From Coniella vitis (lineage: Eukaryota; Ascomycota; Sordariomycetes; Diaporthales; Schizoparmaceae): a stretch of DNA of 64,000 nucleotides. Where the stretch lies: contig WUJK01000009.1 of NCBI GenBank assembly GCA_011317545.1, positions 2,232,001 through 2,296,000 of the forward strand, written 5' to 3'. A model generated the notes under the pieces. That model did no database searches, was not told where the DNA came from, and saw only the letters and a list, made by a program, of their open reading frames with translations. Positions 23,070 through 35,025 of this stretch are shown piece by piece. Both the position numbers and the translations under genes were made by a program. Positions within the stretch are counted from its first letter, which is position 1; each line of letters starts with the position of its first letter.

Positions 23070-24945
23070 GACGATCGAGTTCGGCGGCTCGCACCAGCAT
23101 ACACGTATCTCGAGCTCTATTCTGATCTCAAGCGTATGACTGAATTGACCTGGCTGCTCAAGCGTGTATATGTCTCAACTTTACAACCTAAGTCTATATA
23201 ACTCCGCTGTTTTGTGATATACATATAGAGGGTAGTTTCACGTACTTGGAAGCTCTCAACGCCCGGGAGACACCAGGGTGCTTACACGTCTGCTTCTGAG
23301 TTGGATGCCATCAAGCACAGGCGAGCGTAGCAGCTTCGTCAAAGTCATGCTTGCTGACAGGAATGACAAGGTGTGCCCAGATTGAGTAATCCCTGGTTGT
23401 GGGGGCCGTGTCACGTTTACATACCTAGGTACATAACGCTTACGCTCGGCGAATAGGATAACTCGAAGTTGGGGATAGAGTTGGTCCGTTTCCGCAGCCC
23501 CGGTTCACAAGGCACAAGGCTTCCCGCCCGCAACCGTCACACAGTCTATCCACACGGACCCCACACCCTCTCCTCTGTGTTGACGGGCTGCTCGCCGTTT
23601 CCGGCTAGGCTTCAGTTTAGCGTGCCGGTTAACCGGTAACCGGCAGGTGTGCCAAGTTCAGCTCCAACTCGGCGTCGCCACGTGCTATAGGCTAACGCTG
23701 ATGATAGCCACCATTAAGATACATGCATAGGGCAACCATGTATCGAAGGCTACTGCAGCCATTTTAGGAACAGGTAAGAGAACCCTCCAGGGCTATTCTA
23801 GTCGACCTCGCCAGATACTAATGCGCGTAGCATGGAATAAGCCGCCCCCGCCATGAACCTTTGCAACCCTGTATCTAGCAAGTAGATAGTGTCCGTGACT
23901 AGCCCGACCAAATCCAGTTTCCTACTATTGACAGTCAAGTGGGTAGCATGGGTGGTCTTCCATCATTTATTCAGATCTCGTGAGACTTCCTAGATAGAAG
24001 GATCTCTGTCAAGTGGAATAGATAATACAGCTATCTTCCGGGTACTCCTGGATTCAGATTCGTCCTATGTCTCAACACGTTGGCAGAACCCGGAGAAGCT
24101 CAGGGTCAGTTCGGGATTGTGTACCCTAGCGTAATAAATTCAGCTGAATATACCTTGTTCTACAAACTTTTATAAAGTGTCATTTTACGTAGGTATGTAT
24201 CCTTGAGAACCTTCCAGAACGTTAGCATCTTAGATTTTCAGCGATATCTTAATCCTTACTGGTCGCATACTCTTCTGTCCCAAACTATCGGGCAAGCCGC
24301 AAGTGGATGCACTTCCTCCCACACCCTGCTAATCCAATGATAGCCCATAAAGTACCGCCGTAAGAGAGCTTACAATCCGCTAGCAAAGAAAGATCTAGTT
24401 GTGTCAGATTCCTGCAGTTATAGCCTGGTTCGGTTCAGAGCAGATCACTCACTGCTTAGTGTTCCCTACCATTCAGCGCATTCCCATTGCAATGCCTAGC
24501 GCGGGTCAGCTGAGCCTCAGCCACTTTTTAGAGAAGGGTGTATAGGTTCTCAGGTCTTTCCATCTCAGGACGGCGTGCCCAGCTGAATAATTCTTGGCCA
24601 CAGCCGTGCCCCAACTGCTCCTGTGAGATCAGACCAACGAAAATTGACCAACGCCCCTGAGCCCCCAATCCGAAGCCAACGTGGGATGGCAAGGCTTCCT
24701 GAATCCTTCGTAATATGTCGCTCACTCTAGATTCTCAAAAGAAGCAGTTTCTGCCACATGCTAGGCCGGCAGAACCGAGGAGGAGCGATATAAAAACCAG
24801 CGAGGATTCAACTTGTTTTCCGAAGCATTTCGAACATTCTACTCGAGCCAGAGCCAGATTTTATTTCAGTTGCATATGTAGCTCAACCTGAAAGATCGAG
24901 CCCTACACATCGTCTTCAAAGAGCATCCAGAATTTCATATGCAAG
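23070..24945. promoter_or_regulatory. Divergent promoter region CYP5/BBE2
   Basis: A 1.9 kb gene-free region between two head-to-head starts. It contains a perfect 12-base palindrome CCGGTTAACCGG (23625-23636) followed by a further ACCGG half-site, and the 14-mer ACATACCTAGGTAC (23419-23432) that recurs upstream of the MFS gene. Short open frames in it look spurious. Confidence 0.55.
24789..24796 (+). promoter_or_regulatory. TATA box of BBE2
   Basis: TATAAAAA, about 150 bases before the BBE2 ATG, in a sensible place for a core promoter with a leader of roughly 120 bases. Confidence 0.45.
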
Positions 24946-26756
24946 ATGCAGATCAAGGCAGACTCTTGCATTAGTTGGGTAGCGGTGGCCCTATGTGCTA
25001 CTACCTTACCTGCAGCTGCTGCAGCTCCAAACCCTCCAAGACAATCATCAGCACAGAGATGTCGCACTTTACCGGGAGACAGCACGTGGCCAAGCATCCA
25101 AGACTGGAACAGCTTCAACGCCAGTCTTGGCGGCAAGCTTATCCGCGGCATACCCCTGGCACAGCCATGTTTCGGGCAGAATCTGGATAGGCTCGAGTGC
25201 AGCGAGATTCGGGACAATTATACCGAAATGGAGCCATAGTAAGTGTGAAACCCACAAGATATGTCCCCTGGATCATGAAGTAAACATTCGTACTGAAAGC
25301 TCGCAGCTACCAAAACCCTGTGAATGTGATGAGCCTGTATTGGTTGAATAACACGTGCAGCCCTTTCAACACACAAGGGGGCTGCACTCTGGGCAACATC
25401 GCTCCCTACGCAATATCTGTCGATGGTGCAGATGCAGTCATCGCGGGCCTCCGCTTCGCCAAAGAAAAAAACCTTCGAATCACCGTCAAGAACACAGGCC
25501 ACGATATTCTCGGCCGTTCGTCAGGCAAAGGCGCACTGGAGCTGTGGACGCACAACCTCAAGGACATCACTTTCTTCAACTACAGCAGCCCGAGCTACAA
25601 GGGCCCAGCTGTGAAGCTCGGCACCGGAGTACAGGCTTTCGAGGCCTACGAGGCTGCCAACGCGAATGGCCTCCGGGTGGTCGGTGGATCTTGTCCCACG
25701 GTCGGTCTAGCTGCCGGCTTCGTCCAGGGCGGCGGCCACGGGCCCTTGGGCTCCAGTTACGGGCTAGGAGCCGACAACACTTTGGAGTTCGAGATCGTGA
25801 CAGCCGAGGGAAAACACCTCACGGCGAGTCCTACCCAGCACTCGGACCTCTACTGGGCGCTTAGTGGCGGTGGGGCCGGTAACTACGCTGTTGTTCTGGC
25901 CACGACGGTCAAGGCTCATGTTGACGGCCCCGTCGCCGGCGCGACCTTGTCATTCCTGAACACAAACGATGATGCGTTCTGGGAAGGAATTTCCGCCTGG
26001 TTCAACCACCAAATCGTCCTCAATGCCATACCAGGTTTCAGCAGTCTCTGGGAGATGACCAAGGACATCTTCCGCATCACTTACATCACACTGCCCAATG
26101 GCGAGGAGGCCGACGTGTCGTCCGCACTGGCCCCTTGGATCGACCAAATCAGAGATCTCAACCTCACAGTGAACGACTACGTGACGGGAAGGAACCCCGG
26201 ATTCTATCAGCACTTCCAACAGTTCCAGACCGACACGTACTCGACCAACAGCTCTCAGGGAAGCCGGCTGATCTCGGCCGCAGACCTGGCCAACAACATG
26301 ACCAACCTCATAACGGCGCTGCGCGACATCGTGTACGACGAGTCGGTCGTCGGAGCCATCTCGGGCATATCCAACAATTTCTCGCACGCGAGCGTGGGCA
26401 ACGAGCCAGGCTCGAACGCAGTGCTGCCGCAATGGCGGGACACACTATTCACCATCAACATGGTCGGCGCGTTCGAGCCAAGCATCTCGAGTGCCGAGCT
26501 CGCCGAGATCCAGAAGCTGGTGAACAGCTGGCAAGTTCGGCTCCGGGAAATTACCCCGGGCAGCGGCACGTATATGAATGAGGCAACCTACAATTACCAA
26601 TACTGGAAAGAAGATTACTACGGAAGCACATACGAAAAGTTGCAGTCCATTAAGAGAAGCTACGATCCGAACCATGTCCTGTGGACGTATGCGGCTGTGG
26701 ACAGTGACAGCTACTGGATTCCACAGGAAGATGGAAGGCTGTGTCGCGAGAAGTAG
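24946..26756 (+). CDS. Secreted FAD-linked BBE-type oxidase (BBE2)
   Basis: Two exons, 24946-25238 and 25307-26756 (phase 2 junction, Tyr codon split), 580 residues. An N-terminal signal peptide (hydrophobic VAVALCATTLPAAAAA before PNPP) predicts entry to the secretory path, and several N-x-S/T sites fit that. The FAD-binding domain carries both bicovalent flavin anchors: His 163 in KNTGHD and Cys 227 in GGSCPTVGLAAG. The C-terminal BBE domain includes NYQYWKEDYYG and ends with YDPNHVLWTYAAVDSD, typical of fungal vanillyl-alcohol-oxidase/BBE-like proteins. The cluster's other flavin oxidase (BBE1) lacks the Cys and the signal peptide, so the two probably act in different compartments. Length is at the long end for the family. 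Confidence 0.94.
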
Positions 26757-27539
26757 ACTTGCCCCAGGTAAAACTTGGACGTGTACGTACGTGCTTTTCC
26801 GGGCTCTCTCTTCTGCATCTTCAGACCCTTAGGATGCTGGGACTTGGACCTCCAAGCCTGGAAGACTTTAACCCATAGCATCTTTCATAAGGTTGTTGTT
26901 TCTTGCCTCATCTGGCAGATCTTTCTCTTCTCTTCTCTTCTATGCAACTAGATACTCTTATAATTATAGAACGAAGTTATGTGGCCTGTTTGGTCTCTGT
27001 ACGTGCCCTGTGGAATTCTATGTGTTCAAGTATAGTCGATGAATTACTTTGAAAGGTAGTAATCTGGACTTCCGAAAAGTCACGTCAACCGAGTGAGGGG
27101 GCACGTTGATCGGAGGGACTAGACGGCCAACCGATGATTCGATTGCCATAGTTAACAAAGATGCCTTGGTTGTCAAGTGATGGACTTAACTGCCTCAAGG
27201 GTACATCTATTCATTGCCTGTCTAAACCCTACCCCATTTTGTTTGCATATGCCGTGATACATACCTAGGTACCTATGTATACGGTCACTAGGTAGGTCTC
27301 ATCCGCAGGCATTACAGTCGGCTTATTAGTTCCTCCGAAGTGATTCACCGTGAGTTCACCCGGCCTGCTTATGACAACCTTCGGAAATAACGCTTTGTTG
27401 TCCATTCTCAATCCCAATGTCTGGACTCTTAGGATTTCTCGCTAGGAAGTTACAACCGACTCTTGCTGCACACTTGGCCACGTCCTATGAAACAGCACAT
27501 ATTCTTCGCTGTCTTTAACCATATGACATTATTGTCACA
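26757..27539 (+). promoter_or_regulatory. MFS upstream region
   Basis: About 780 bases between BBE2 and the MFS transporter, same strand. It holds an exact TCACGTCA octamer (27080-27087) and a second copy of ACATACCTAGGTAC (27259-27272), plus a TCTTCTCTT tract at about 26930. No gene seen. Confidence 0.45.
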
Positions 27540-29586
27540 ATGGACCCTTCGACCCCTGTAGGCTCGAGCCATGAGCTGCAGCTCGTTGCATCGTCGACGA
27601 ACGATGGGCGCGATGCTCACCTCCAAAATCCCCACGAAATATCCAAAGCAGAGCATGACTATCCGGGCAACTTCAGATTGTTTCTGATCCTCCTTGCCCT
27701 ATTCATGACGACTTTCTTGGTACCCTCAGCCTGCGCTCCTCATTGTTCTTGGACCAAAAGCTAACTTCGAGTCGCACCTAGGCTGCATTAGATCTAGTAA
27801 ACCCGACCTTGACTTCCTGACTTCTGAGTCCCGAGCTTCTCAACTCTACCGCAATGCCAAGCCACTGTTGTCTAACCCTTCCAATACTTCCTAGGGAATC
27901 GTCTCGACTGCTATTCCGAGCATCAGCAGCGAGTTCAATTCGCTCGACGAAATTGGATGGTATGGCGGCTCATACTTCCTGACCATCGGCTGCTTCTCCA
28001 GCTTCTGGGGCAAGATCTACAGGTATCTTGACGCGAAATACGTATTCCTGGCTACAACCTTCATCTTCTTGATCGGGAGTGTCGTCGCCGCCACGGCCAC
28101 AAATAGCACTGCCCTCATTGTAGGGAGAGCCGTCGCTGGCGTGGGAGGAGCTGGAATCGTCGGCGGCAGCTATGTCATAACGCATCAGGTTGCGCGCCCG
28201 GAAAGACGTCCAGCACTTACCGGTCTCATCGGTGCCGTCTTCATTTTCTCTTCCATCTTGGGCCCCATAATTGGAGGTGTCTTCACATATGAGGTGTCTT
28301 GGCGATGGTGGTACGTACCTCCTCAGCTGTCCTCGTACCAGCTATTCAAGAGCGTCAACTGATCTCTTACCTTACAACACTTGCTGACATCTCCAAAGCT
28401 TCTACATTAACCTCCCAGTCGGTGGCGCTGCCATGCTCCTGGTGCTGTTCTTCGTCCGGCTGCCCAAGCATGCCGCGCCTGAACACGCCAGCCTACGGGA
28501 AATGATTCTGCAGCTCGACTTCCCTGGCATGGCTGTAATGATCCCGGCTTTGGTCTGCTTCGCTCTAGCTATGCAATGGGGCGGCATAGAAAAGGCTTGG
28601 AGCAACGGATCCGTAGTTGCCTGCTTGGTCGTCTGGATTGTACTCACGGGTGCCTTCGTTGCCGTGCAAATCTACCAAGGTGACCATGCCATGATCCCTC
28701 CACGCATCTTTGCCAACCGGGTCGTTTGGTCGAACTGTCTATACGTCTTTTTGTGAGTGAGGCTTCCACATACAAAATTTTCCTGCTGCTAGTCGTGGAT
28801 ATACGTGGTCATTCTAACGTTTGGGCAGCATCAATGGTCCCAACTTTCTGGTCATCTATTACCTACCTGTTTATTTTCAGTCCATCAAGGGAGTGAACGC
28901 TATTCAGTCTGGTGTCGATATATTGCCAGCCGTCTGTTTCTTCGCTCTGGGCTGCCTCAGCGCCGGTTGGACCATTGGCAGAATTCACTATTGGCAGCCA
29001 TTCCTGACTGCAGGCGCCCTCTTATCAGTCGTGGGCTCAGCCCTGATCTACAGTCTCGAAGTCGACACCGCTCAAGCATGGTATTTGGGGAGCCAGGTCG
29101 TGTTCGGTTTCGGTGCCGGTGGCAGTAGCCAGGTGCCCATGATCGCCATCCAGGCTTTCTCCCAGCCACGAGACTTGTCAAGTGCTACAGGGTTGGTTTT
29201 GTGTAAGCAATAGACCTAAATAACGTTCGGGCTTTGATCATGGAAAATACTTACATTGTGAACTAGTCTTCCAGTTGGTCAATGGCCTCTACTTCATCTC
29301 AATAGGACAGGCCATTTTTGCGAATCGGCTTCTTCAAGTTCTCCCACGACTCGCGCCGGGTGTCGATACTGAGCTCGTTCTCGGTACAGGCGCAGGAGAT
29401 ATTCACAAAGTATTTTCCGGACCATCGTTGTCTGGCGTGCTTGACTCATATATGGTGGGCCTAAAAGCGGCATTTGCATTAGGCCTCGCGGCTGCTGCGA
29501 TGTGTGTACTTGTTAGCTTCTTGGCACCGATGAAGAAGTTACCAAAGAAAATGGATGGTAACAAGGAGGCAGTTATGATTGGATGA
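27540..29586 (+). CDS. MFS transporter, 14-TM drug:H+ antiporter type
   Basis: Six exons: 27540-27719, 27782-27796, 27895-28310, 28399-28752, 28829-29202 and 29267-29586. Phases agree and give 552 residues. Exon 2 is a 15-base micro-exon coding AALDL; it belongs to the conserved LDxxIVSTAIPSI region of TM1 and is flanked by two introns with clear CTAAC branch sites. The hydrophilic N-terminus (about 45 residues) is followed by many TM segments, with RAVAGVGGAGIVGG (motif C-like), WRWCFYINLPVGG, and the late segment FALGLAAAAMCVLVSFLAP. These mark the DHA2 family often found in fungal toxin and metabolite clusters. Likely exports the cluster product or protects the producer. It is the right-most plausible cluster gene. 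Confidence 0.93.
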
Positions 29587-32500
29587 TCTTGGCACCTTCG
29601 GTCAGACTTTACTATAGAGATCTCTTCCCCTCCTTTAAGAATTTAGATATATATACATCACTAGTCCTTGATTATGCAGTGTAGCATTCGGTCATTGCTC
29701 TGGACACTATCATGTTAGAACCATCCCCTGAACTAGGCTCTTACATGTGAAGACTGTGATATCTGTGATGCAACCTTGGGCCGAATCCGGGGCGAATAGA
29801 CAGATCTAATAGCTTCTGATCGAAACAATGATACTCTTTCTGGCTTCCTCGAAGAATATATATCATAACACTGCTTTGATCGCGAGCCAGGCGATCTACT
29901 TTACATAAGCCGCATAACGCCATTGCTAGTGAGAGGATCGATTATATCTTCCTAGCTTTCGATCGACCTTATTCTTTTCGACTTCTACCCGCTCAGAGCG
30001 TCTTCATCGCAGGGATAGAGGTGATACCAAGTTCAAAAGTAGTAGGTCCTCTCTACGATATAACATTTTCTCAGGCTAATACTTAGGCTCTGATCAATTC
30101 TCTGCTCTGCTCTACTGGGTTCACCGGCGGATCGGCTGTAAAGCGCACCTTGGCTGCAGCTTAGAGTGATACAGGAGGTATGCATCTTACGCATCGCCAC
30201 GGCAAACTTCAAAAAGGTTGCAATGAAGCATAAAATTACCACAGACAGCCAGCATAACCGCTAATTGTAAATCAATCACGCCTTTCGTTGTAGTGTGTGG
30301 TCTGGCACCCGAATATCATGATACGCTGAAGCGTGTCTTGGTATTGCCATCGGGACCCGAAACGTGCGGTAGTCCTCACTCTACAAACTGCAACTGGCGC
30401 GGAGGTTTTATACCAAAAGTGTTAGGATGCCGTACGGGCGGTTCTCGTATTCAAGTATCAGCGGTGGCAGTGGGAGTACCCGATTTCATATCATCTGTTA
30501 ATCTTACCAGCATATATAATTAATGGATGCCTTCATCAGTACACAGCAACCTTGACCATATACTGATGAGATTGCGCGATGAGCGGGAGATTGGTTCAAC
30601 AACCCGAAGGCATTAGCTTACCAGTTGCCACTTTACCTTTCGTTAGGCTGTTTTGCTAATCCCACCTTGACTATTTGTGGCGATAATCGGGCATCCCTTT
30701 TTATCCCGTTATAGCAGACGATTCACCGCATCAAGCTTTCCAGCAGCGTCTCACAAAAACGTGGTCAGGGTCAGGAGGAATTGCTACATGGACACAAAAC
30801 TGTAAGTTGAATTGATTACTCCTAAATTACGAATTATCTATCACGCACGTGCGTTGATATACCGACCTGTCCGTTCAAGTTGCCTGATTAAGATGGAGCC
30901 GATCTATTTGAAGAACGTATACCGAGGCAGCTGTTGCTGCGATGCAATACGATAATAAGGAGCCCCTAGGAGATGAGTCAAAAACCCTGATCATAGTCTA
31001 TCAGGATGGATACCTATGCGCCTGATTGAATGAGGACACGAGGCAGTCATTGTGGCCGGTGCTGCTTCCCGCCATGCATCGCACGTCTAGCAGCAGCAGG
31101 ATTAATGCTAGGGAGTAGTTCTGGAATAGCTACAACTTTAGAGGTGAGTACTAAAACATTATAAAGCGCTTAAATGGTCCAAATCATTATGTTATTCCAA
31201 GTCTCAAATCTTTCAAAATGCTTGGATCAACTTAAGTGCTAAATTTTGTTTGTTTGGATTTCTATTTTAAGCCTAACGCGGATCGCGTTCTTTTAGATAC
31301 ATAGTGCTCGACAATGATGACGTAGATATTCGTATGACATTTTGGTAGTAAACTTTCCATAATATTATATCCTAGCGTTGAAGACCTCGGATTTCGTCAC
31401 CGTGGTATTTACCAGTATTTCTACGATTGAGTTCTCTCGCAAGGAGAAGGAAATATGATTGAACGAGTTCTCCACAAAGGATTAATAGTAATTATAATGG
31501 ACTTCAGGGGTGCTTAAGCATAACGACCATTCTCGATATAGGAATTCATACCATAAGCCGTATAAAACGGCTGATCTACTCAGCCCTCTTCTCAAATTCC
31601 TAGTTGGGGAGTATTATGTAAGACGTTAGTACTTCATTTCCTATCCTTTGTTAGATAGTTCGGTTCCTTGAGTACTGATTTCACAACGTTCGTATGACTT
31701 TTGAATCTAATATATTACAATTATATTCCTGGGTCTCTGACTAGTTGCCAGCGTTACTGGAAATGCTTAAGTATAGTATAGACCCAGGACTACAGGTATC
31801 ATGACCAAAATTATGGACTGGAGCCTCCGGTTGTGATCTGGCCAACTTCAAGGTGCAGATAAGAGGTGTGCTTGGGTTTGTTAGTGCCTCGAGTTATGTA
31901 GGGCATACTCAGCGTAGCCTTTTGAGGAAAGCCGTCACCAAGGCCAAGTCGTGCATCCGGAAAGCGGTCATTTCGTTCCCAACGTGGAGAAAATCTCGTT
32001 ACCCGCGGACCAGATTGCGCTTTGCGGCGCACACAGCCTTGGAATGTATGCTGATGAAGTTTGGGTAGTTTGATCTTGGGATGTGGTTGGAGCTGGTAAA
32101 CATGCGATTATGGATAAGCCTGTCATTAGCAATCTTGCAAGAAGCGCGAACAAATGCCCACGCAGTTTTTCGGGAGGCAATAGGCAATCAGCTTCCTATA
32201 ACGACTCGAACTGTAACTAATATTAATTACAACAACGCATATGAGATCATTTACAGTGATCTGACACTCACGAATCCAAGGAAGACACTCAGTTACTCTT
32301 CCTTTACGTTCAAAAAAAAAAGACGTAACAAAGAAAGGGCATGCAAAGATGTCTTCATAGCATCAATAGCAACTACAAAAACTGGAGCCAAGTCCCCAGT
32401 AGAGGCTAGGGAACAATTTAACAACTATAATAAAGTGAAAGATATAATCATAGGGTGTCACGTGAGACTTCGGTCTTATATCCGCACCAGGACGGACTTC

Positions 32501-33115
32501 TTATATGCCTGTGCGTGCACCTGACGCTGACATACGACCCCGGCTAATTGAACCACGGGCTACCTTTCATCCGTATTTCCAGGCGCCGCGGGCTGCCACG
32601 AAACGTAGCGAAGCGACCCCGGTTAGGCAGCAACATGCTGTGCATGAGTGAAGTCAGTAGAAACATACACAGTACTATGTACACAGGTGTATATTTGGGA
32701 GGCTGGATTCCTTCAGCCTAGCGTGGCGGAGCCAACCCGAGCACGAAGCCAGATGGTTGCTGCTCAGTCCTTGAATCCTACAATGGTAAAGTCATGGTCT
32801 TGTTAAGTCTGACTTGTGGAAAGGAGGGGTTTTGCTTGAATTTCCAGCGGCCTAACTTCCTTTTGCACATCTTTGCAGTGCATATAGGGGTGTGGATGTG
32901 CCATGCGCTCAAAGTCCAGCGTATGGCAGACTTTGATCCTACAAATGTCCCCCACCCCCGATCGTCTAAGGATTTCGTACACTGTGCATTCCCTAGGCAG
33001 CAAAGTTACCCGAGCCAATCTTACATAGTATAGTAATACATGATAGAAAGCCCCATATGCTGGCGACCGAAAAGATCCACTTCGACAACTGCACCAAATA
33101 GAATAATCGTCTTGA
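29587..33115. other. Gene-poor region right of the cluster
   Basis: About 3.5 kb of ordinary composition without a gene I can support. The longest open frame (32081-32524, plus, 147 codons) has no recognisable domain, no intron support and biased composition near its C-terminus, so I do not call it. I take this as the right border of the biosynthetic cluster. Confidence 0.5.
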
Positions 33116-34663
33116 ATGAGCTCCCCAGCACGAAAGGGCACCACACACTTCCTCGACCTCCAACAACAGCTTCACCATACGGAGAAAGCCACCATAATGC
33201 CTACCTCAAGCAGCGGCACAGCGTCCGCCCTCCATAGCCAATGGTCCAACCCGTCCGACGTAGCCACAATCCTTATGGTCATTGGCGGGGACGTGGTGCA
33301 AAAGGCGCTTGCCCAGGGCGCTGGCTCGCGCTTCTTCACCCCCGTCTGCTTCTCCTTTGGCTGGGTCTCATACGCCTTTGTGGCGCTCGTGACAATCATT
33401 GGCGACGGCCGCCTGCTTCCCGAGCCTGACTATCCCGTCAAAGTCTTCAACCTGCGCTCGGGCTACGCACACGATAACAAGAATTGGGTCGTCGGCCGCC
33501 TGCTGCGCGATCTGGAGACGAGCATTGCGTACCACGAAGATACTGCCGCCGCCAGAGAACCACACGTAGGTAGCGACTACGGTATCCGCATTTCCGTCTT
33601 TGTGGCCCAGCCGAACCGCAACGGCGCGACGCAGTTTGCGCTCGGCTGGATCCATCTCTACGGGTTAGCCTACATTCTGATCCAACTCGCCCTGGCGGCT
33701 GTGCCGATAGCTATCTCGGGCGAATTTGACATTATGATCATCACTTCGGTAGGGACGCTGCTAATGCAGCTGGCTGGATGCTTGCCGCAGTGGCGTGCTG
33801 AGAAACTGCCCAACCGCCAGTGTAAAGATGCAACGTTTGCGCTGACGCAGGGCAACGGATCACGGGAGATTGTAGTGATTATCGGCAATGGGAACTGCCT
33901 GGATCTCGAGGAGCTCTCTGTGTCTGAGGCACCAAGGAATATGCGGCTGTGGGAAAAGTTCAACCGCGGATGGCTAGGGCTCTTTGCCTCGTCCAGTCCG
34001 TCCGGGTCCGCTGCGTCTCGGTCAGCGTCGAAATCCACATTGAATAACTACAAATCCGCACCTCCGCAGCAAACCTATGCGAGTCATGGTCATATGGCTC
34101 TGCGAGATACGAAGAAGCATCATCAGCAGCAAAGACAAGCGCAGAGTCAGGGCCAGACCCAGTCCCAGACATACGCCATTCGTGGCCTCCCTATAGGCTT
34201 CTGGCTTACGCGCATTGTCGTCATAGCGCAGTCGGTCCTCTCCCTGCTGCTGCTCATCAACCTGGCCAGTACCCGCAGCAGCAACTGGATCATGATTGCC
34301 ATTGGGGCCTTTGGTATGTTCCAGAACGCGTATCTGGCCGGCATGCAGCGCGCACCCGAACACCGCAACCTGCCGCTGGGCGATGCGCCTGTCGAGGTGA
34401 TCACAGCCAAAAAGGTTATGGACGGGCTCATGGACTTTGAGGTAGTATATGGTGGGGCAGAGTCATTGCGAGACGAGTTCTTTCCAGGAAGGCTGCACGA
34501 GGCTGAGAAGCTATGGTGGAGCGGGCAGAGGGATGTCTATGATGACAAGAGGGAGGCGGCTGGGTGGAGAGGATTGCCTCGAAGTCGACAGCAACAGAAA
34601 GGCACGGAGGGCCTCTCTGGGGGTGGTAAGGATATGACCATGGCTACCGGGTCTGGTGTATGA
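33116..34663 (+). CDS. Multi-pass membrane protein of unknown function
   Basis: Single exon, 515 residues from 33116. Met 28 (33197, MPTSSSG) is an equally good or better start, because the hydrophobic core begins soon after at WSNPSDVATILMVIGGDVV. About six hydrophobic segments can be seen: DVATILMVIGGDVVQKALA; FFTPVCFSFGWVSYAFVALV; a segment around IHLYGLAYILIQLALAAV; IMIITSVGTLLMQLAG; a segment around TRIVVIAQSVLSLLLLI; and IMIAIGAFGMFQNAYLAG. Between the fourth and fifth is a soluble stretch with Ser- and Gln-rich low complexity. I recall similar uncharacterised proteins in many filamentous ascomycetes but no assigned role. It is convergent with the HET gene, 362 bases apart. Confidence 0.8.
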   Translation: MSSPARKGTTHFLDLQQQLHHTEKATIMPTSSSGTASALHSQWSNPSDVATILMVIGGDVVQKALAQGAGSRFFTPVCFSFGWVSYAFVALVTIIGDGRLLPEPDYPVKVFNLRSGYAHDNKNWVVGRLLRDLETSIAYHEDTAAAREPHVGSDYGIRISVFVAQPNRNGATQFALGWIHLYGLAYILIQLALAAVPIAISGEFDIMIITSVGTLLMQLAGCLPQWRAEKLPNRQCKDATFALTQGNGSREIVVIIGNGNCLDLEELSVSEAPRNMRLWEKFNRGWLGLFASSSPSGSAASRSASKSTLNNYKSAPPQQTYASHGHMALRDTKKHHQQQRQAQSQGQTQSQTYAIRGLPIGFWLTRIVVIAQSVLSLLLLINLASTRSSNWIMIAIGAFGMFQNAYLAGMQRAPEHRNLPLGDAPVEVITAKKVMDGLMDFEVVYGGAESLRDEFFPGRLHEAEKLWWSGQRDVYDDKREAAGWRGLPRSRQQQKGTEGLSGGGKDMTMATGSGV

Positions 34664-35025
34664 GATATCCGCTATATAGGTTGAAAACATTCAGATCATG
34701 TCGAAGGTGGAAAGCATAGCGGTATAACTATTGGCTGAAAATAGATTCTTTAAAACAACCAAGTCTGCTCTCGGGTCTAGGTTCGGACAATCATCTAAGA
34801 TCCCCAGTCCGTCAACACTTACTCCGATCGAAGCCGTTTGCTATTATCTCGTTCCATCATCTATACTCTTAACACACAAACCATATCTGAGGCTTATAAA
34901 TCCACAAATCAGGCTCATCCGTCGTTCCATTCGGTCTACGAGCCTGGCATACCACGGCCTCTTCCCTCTGATCCCCACCATGATACCCTGATAACGTAAC
35001 CTGACAAATATACTCACAAAAGATA
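34664..35025. other. Spacer between convergent membrane-protein and HET genes
   Basis: 362 bases holding both 3' ends; nothing else seen. Confidence 0.6.

Noticed and set aside
32081..32524. 147-codon plus-strand open frame in the gap between the cluster and the membrane-protein gene
   Set aside because: No domain, signal peptide or intron pattern; Lys/Arg/Asn-rich end; it sits in a region of many short frames on both strands. I treat it as chance.
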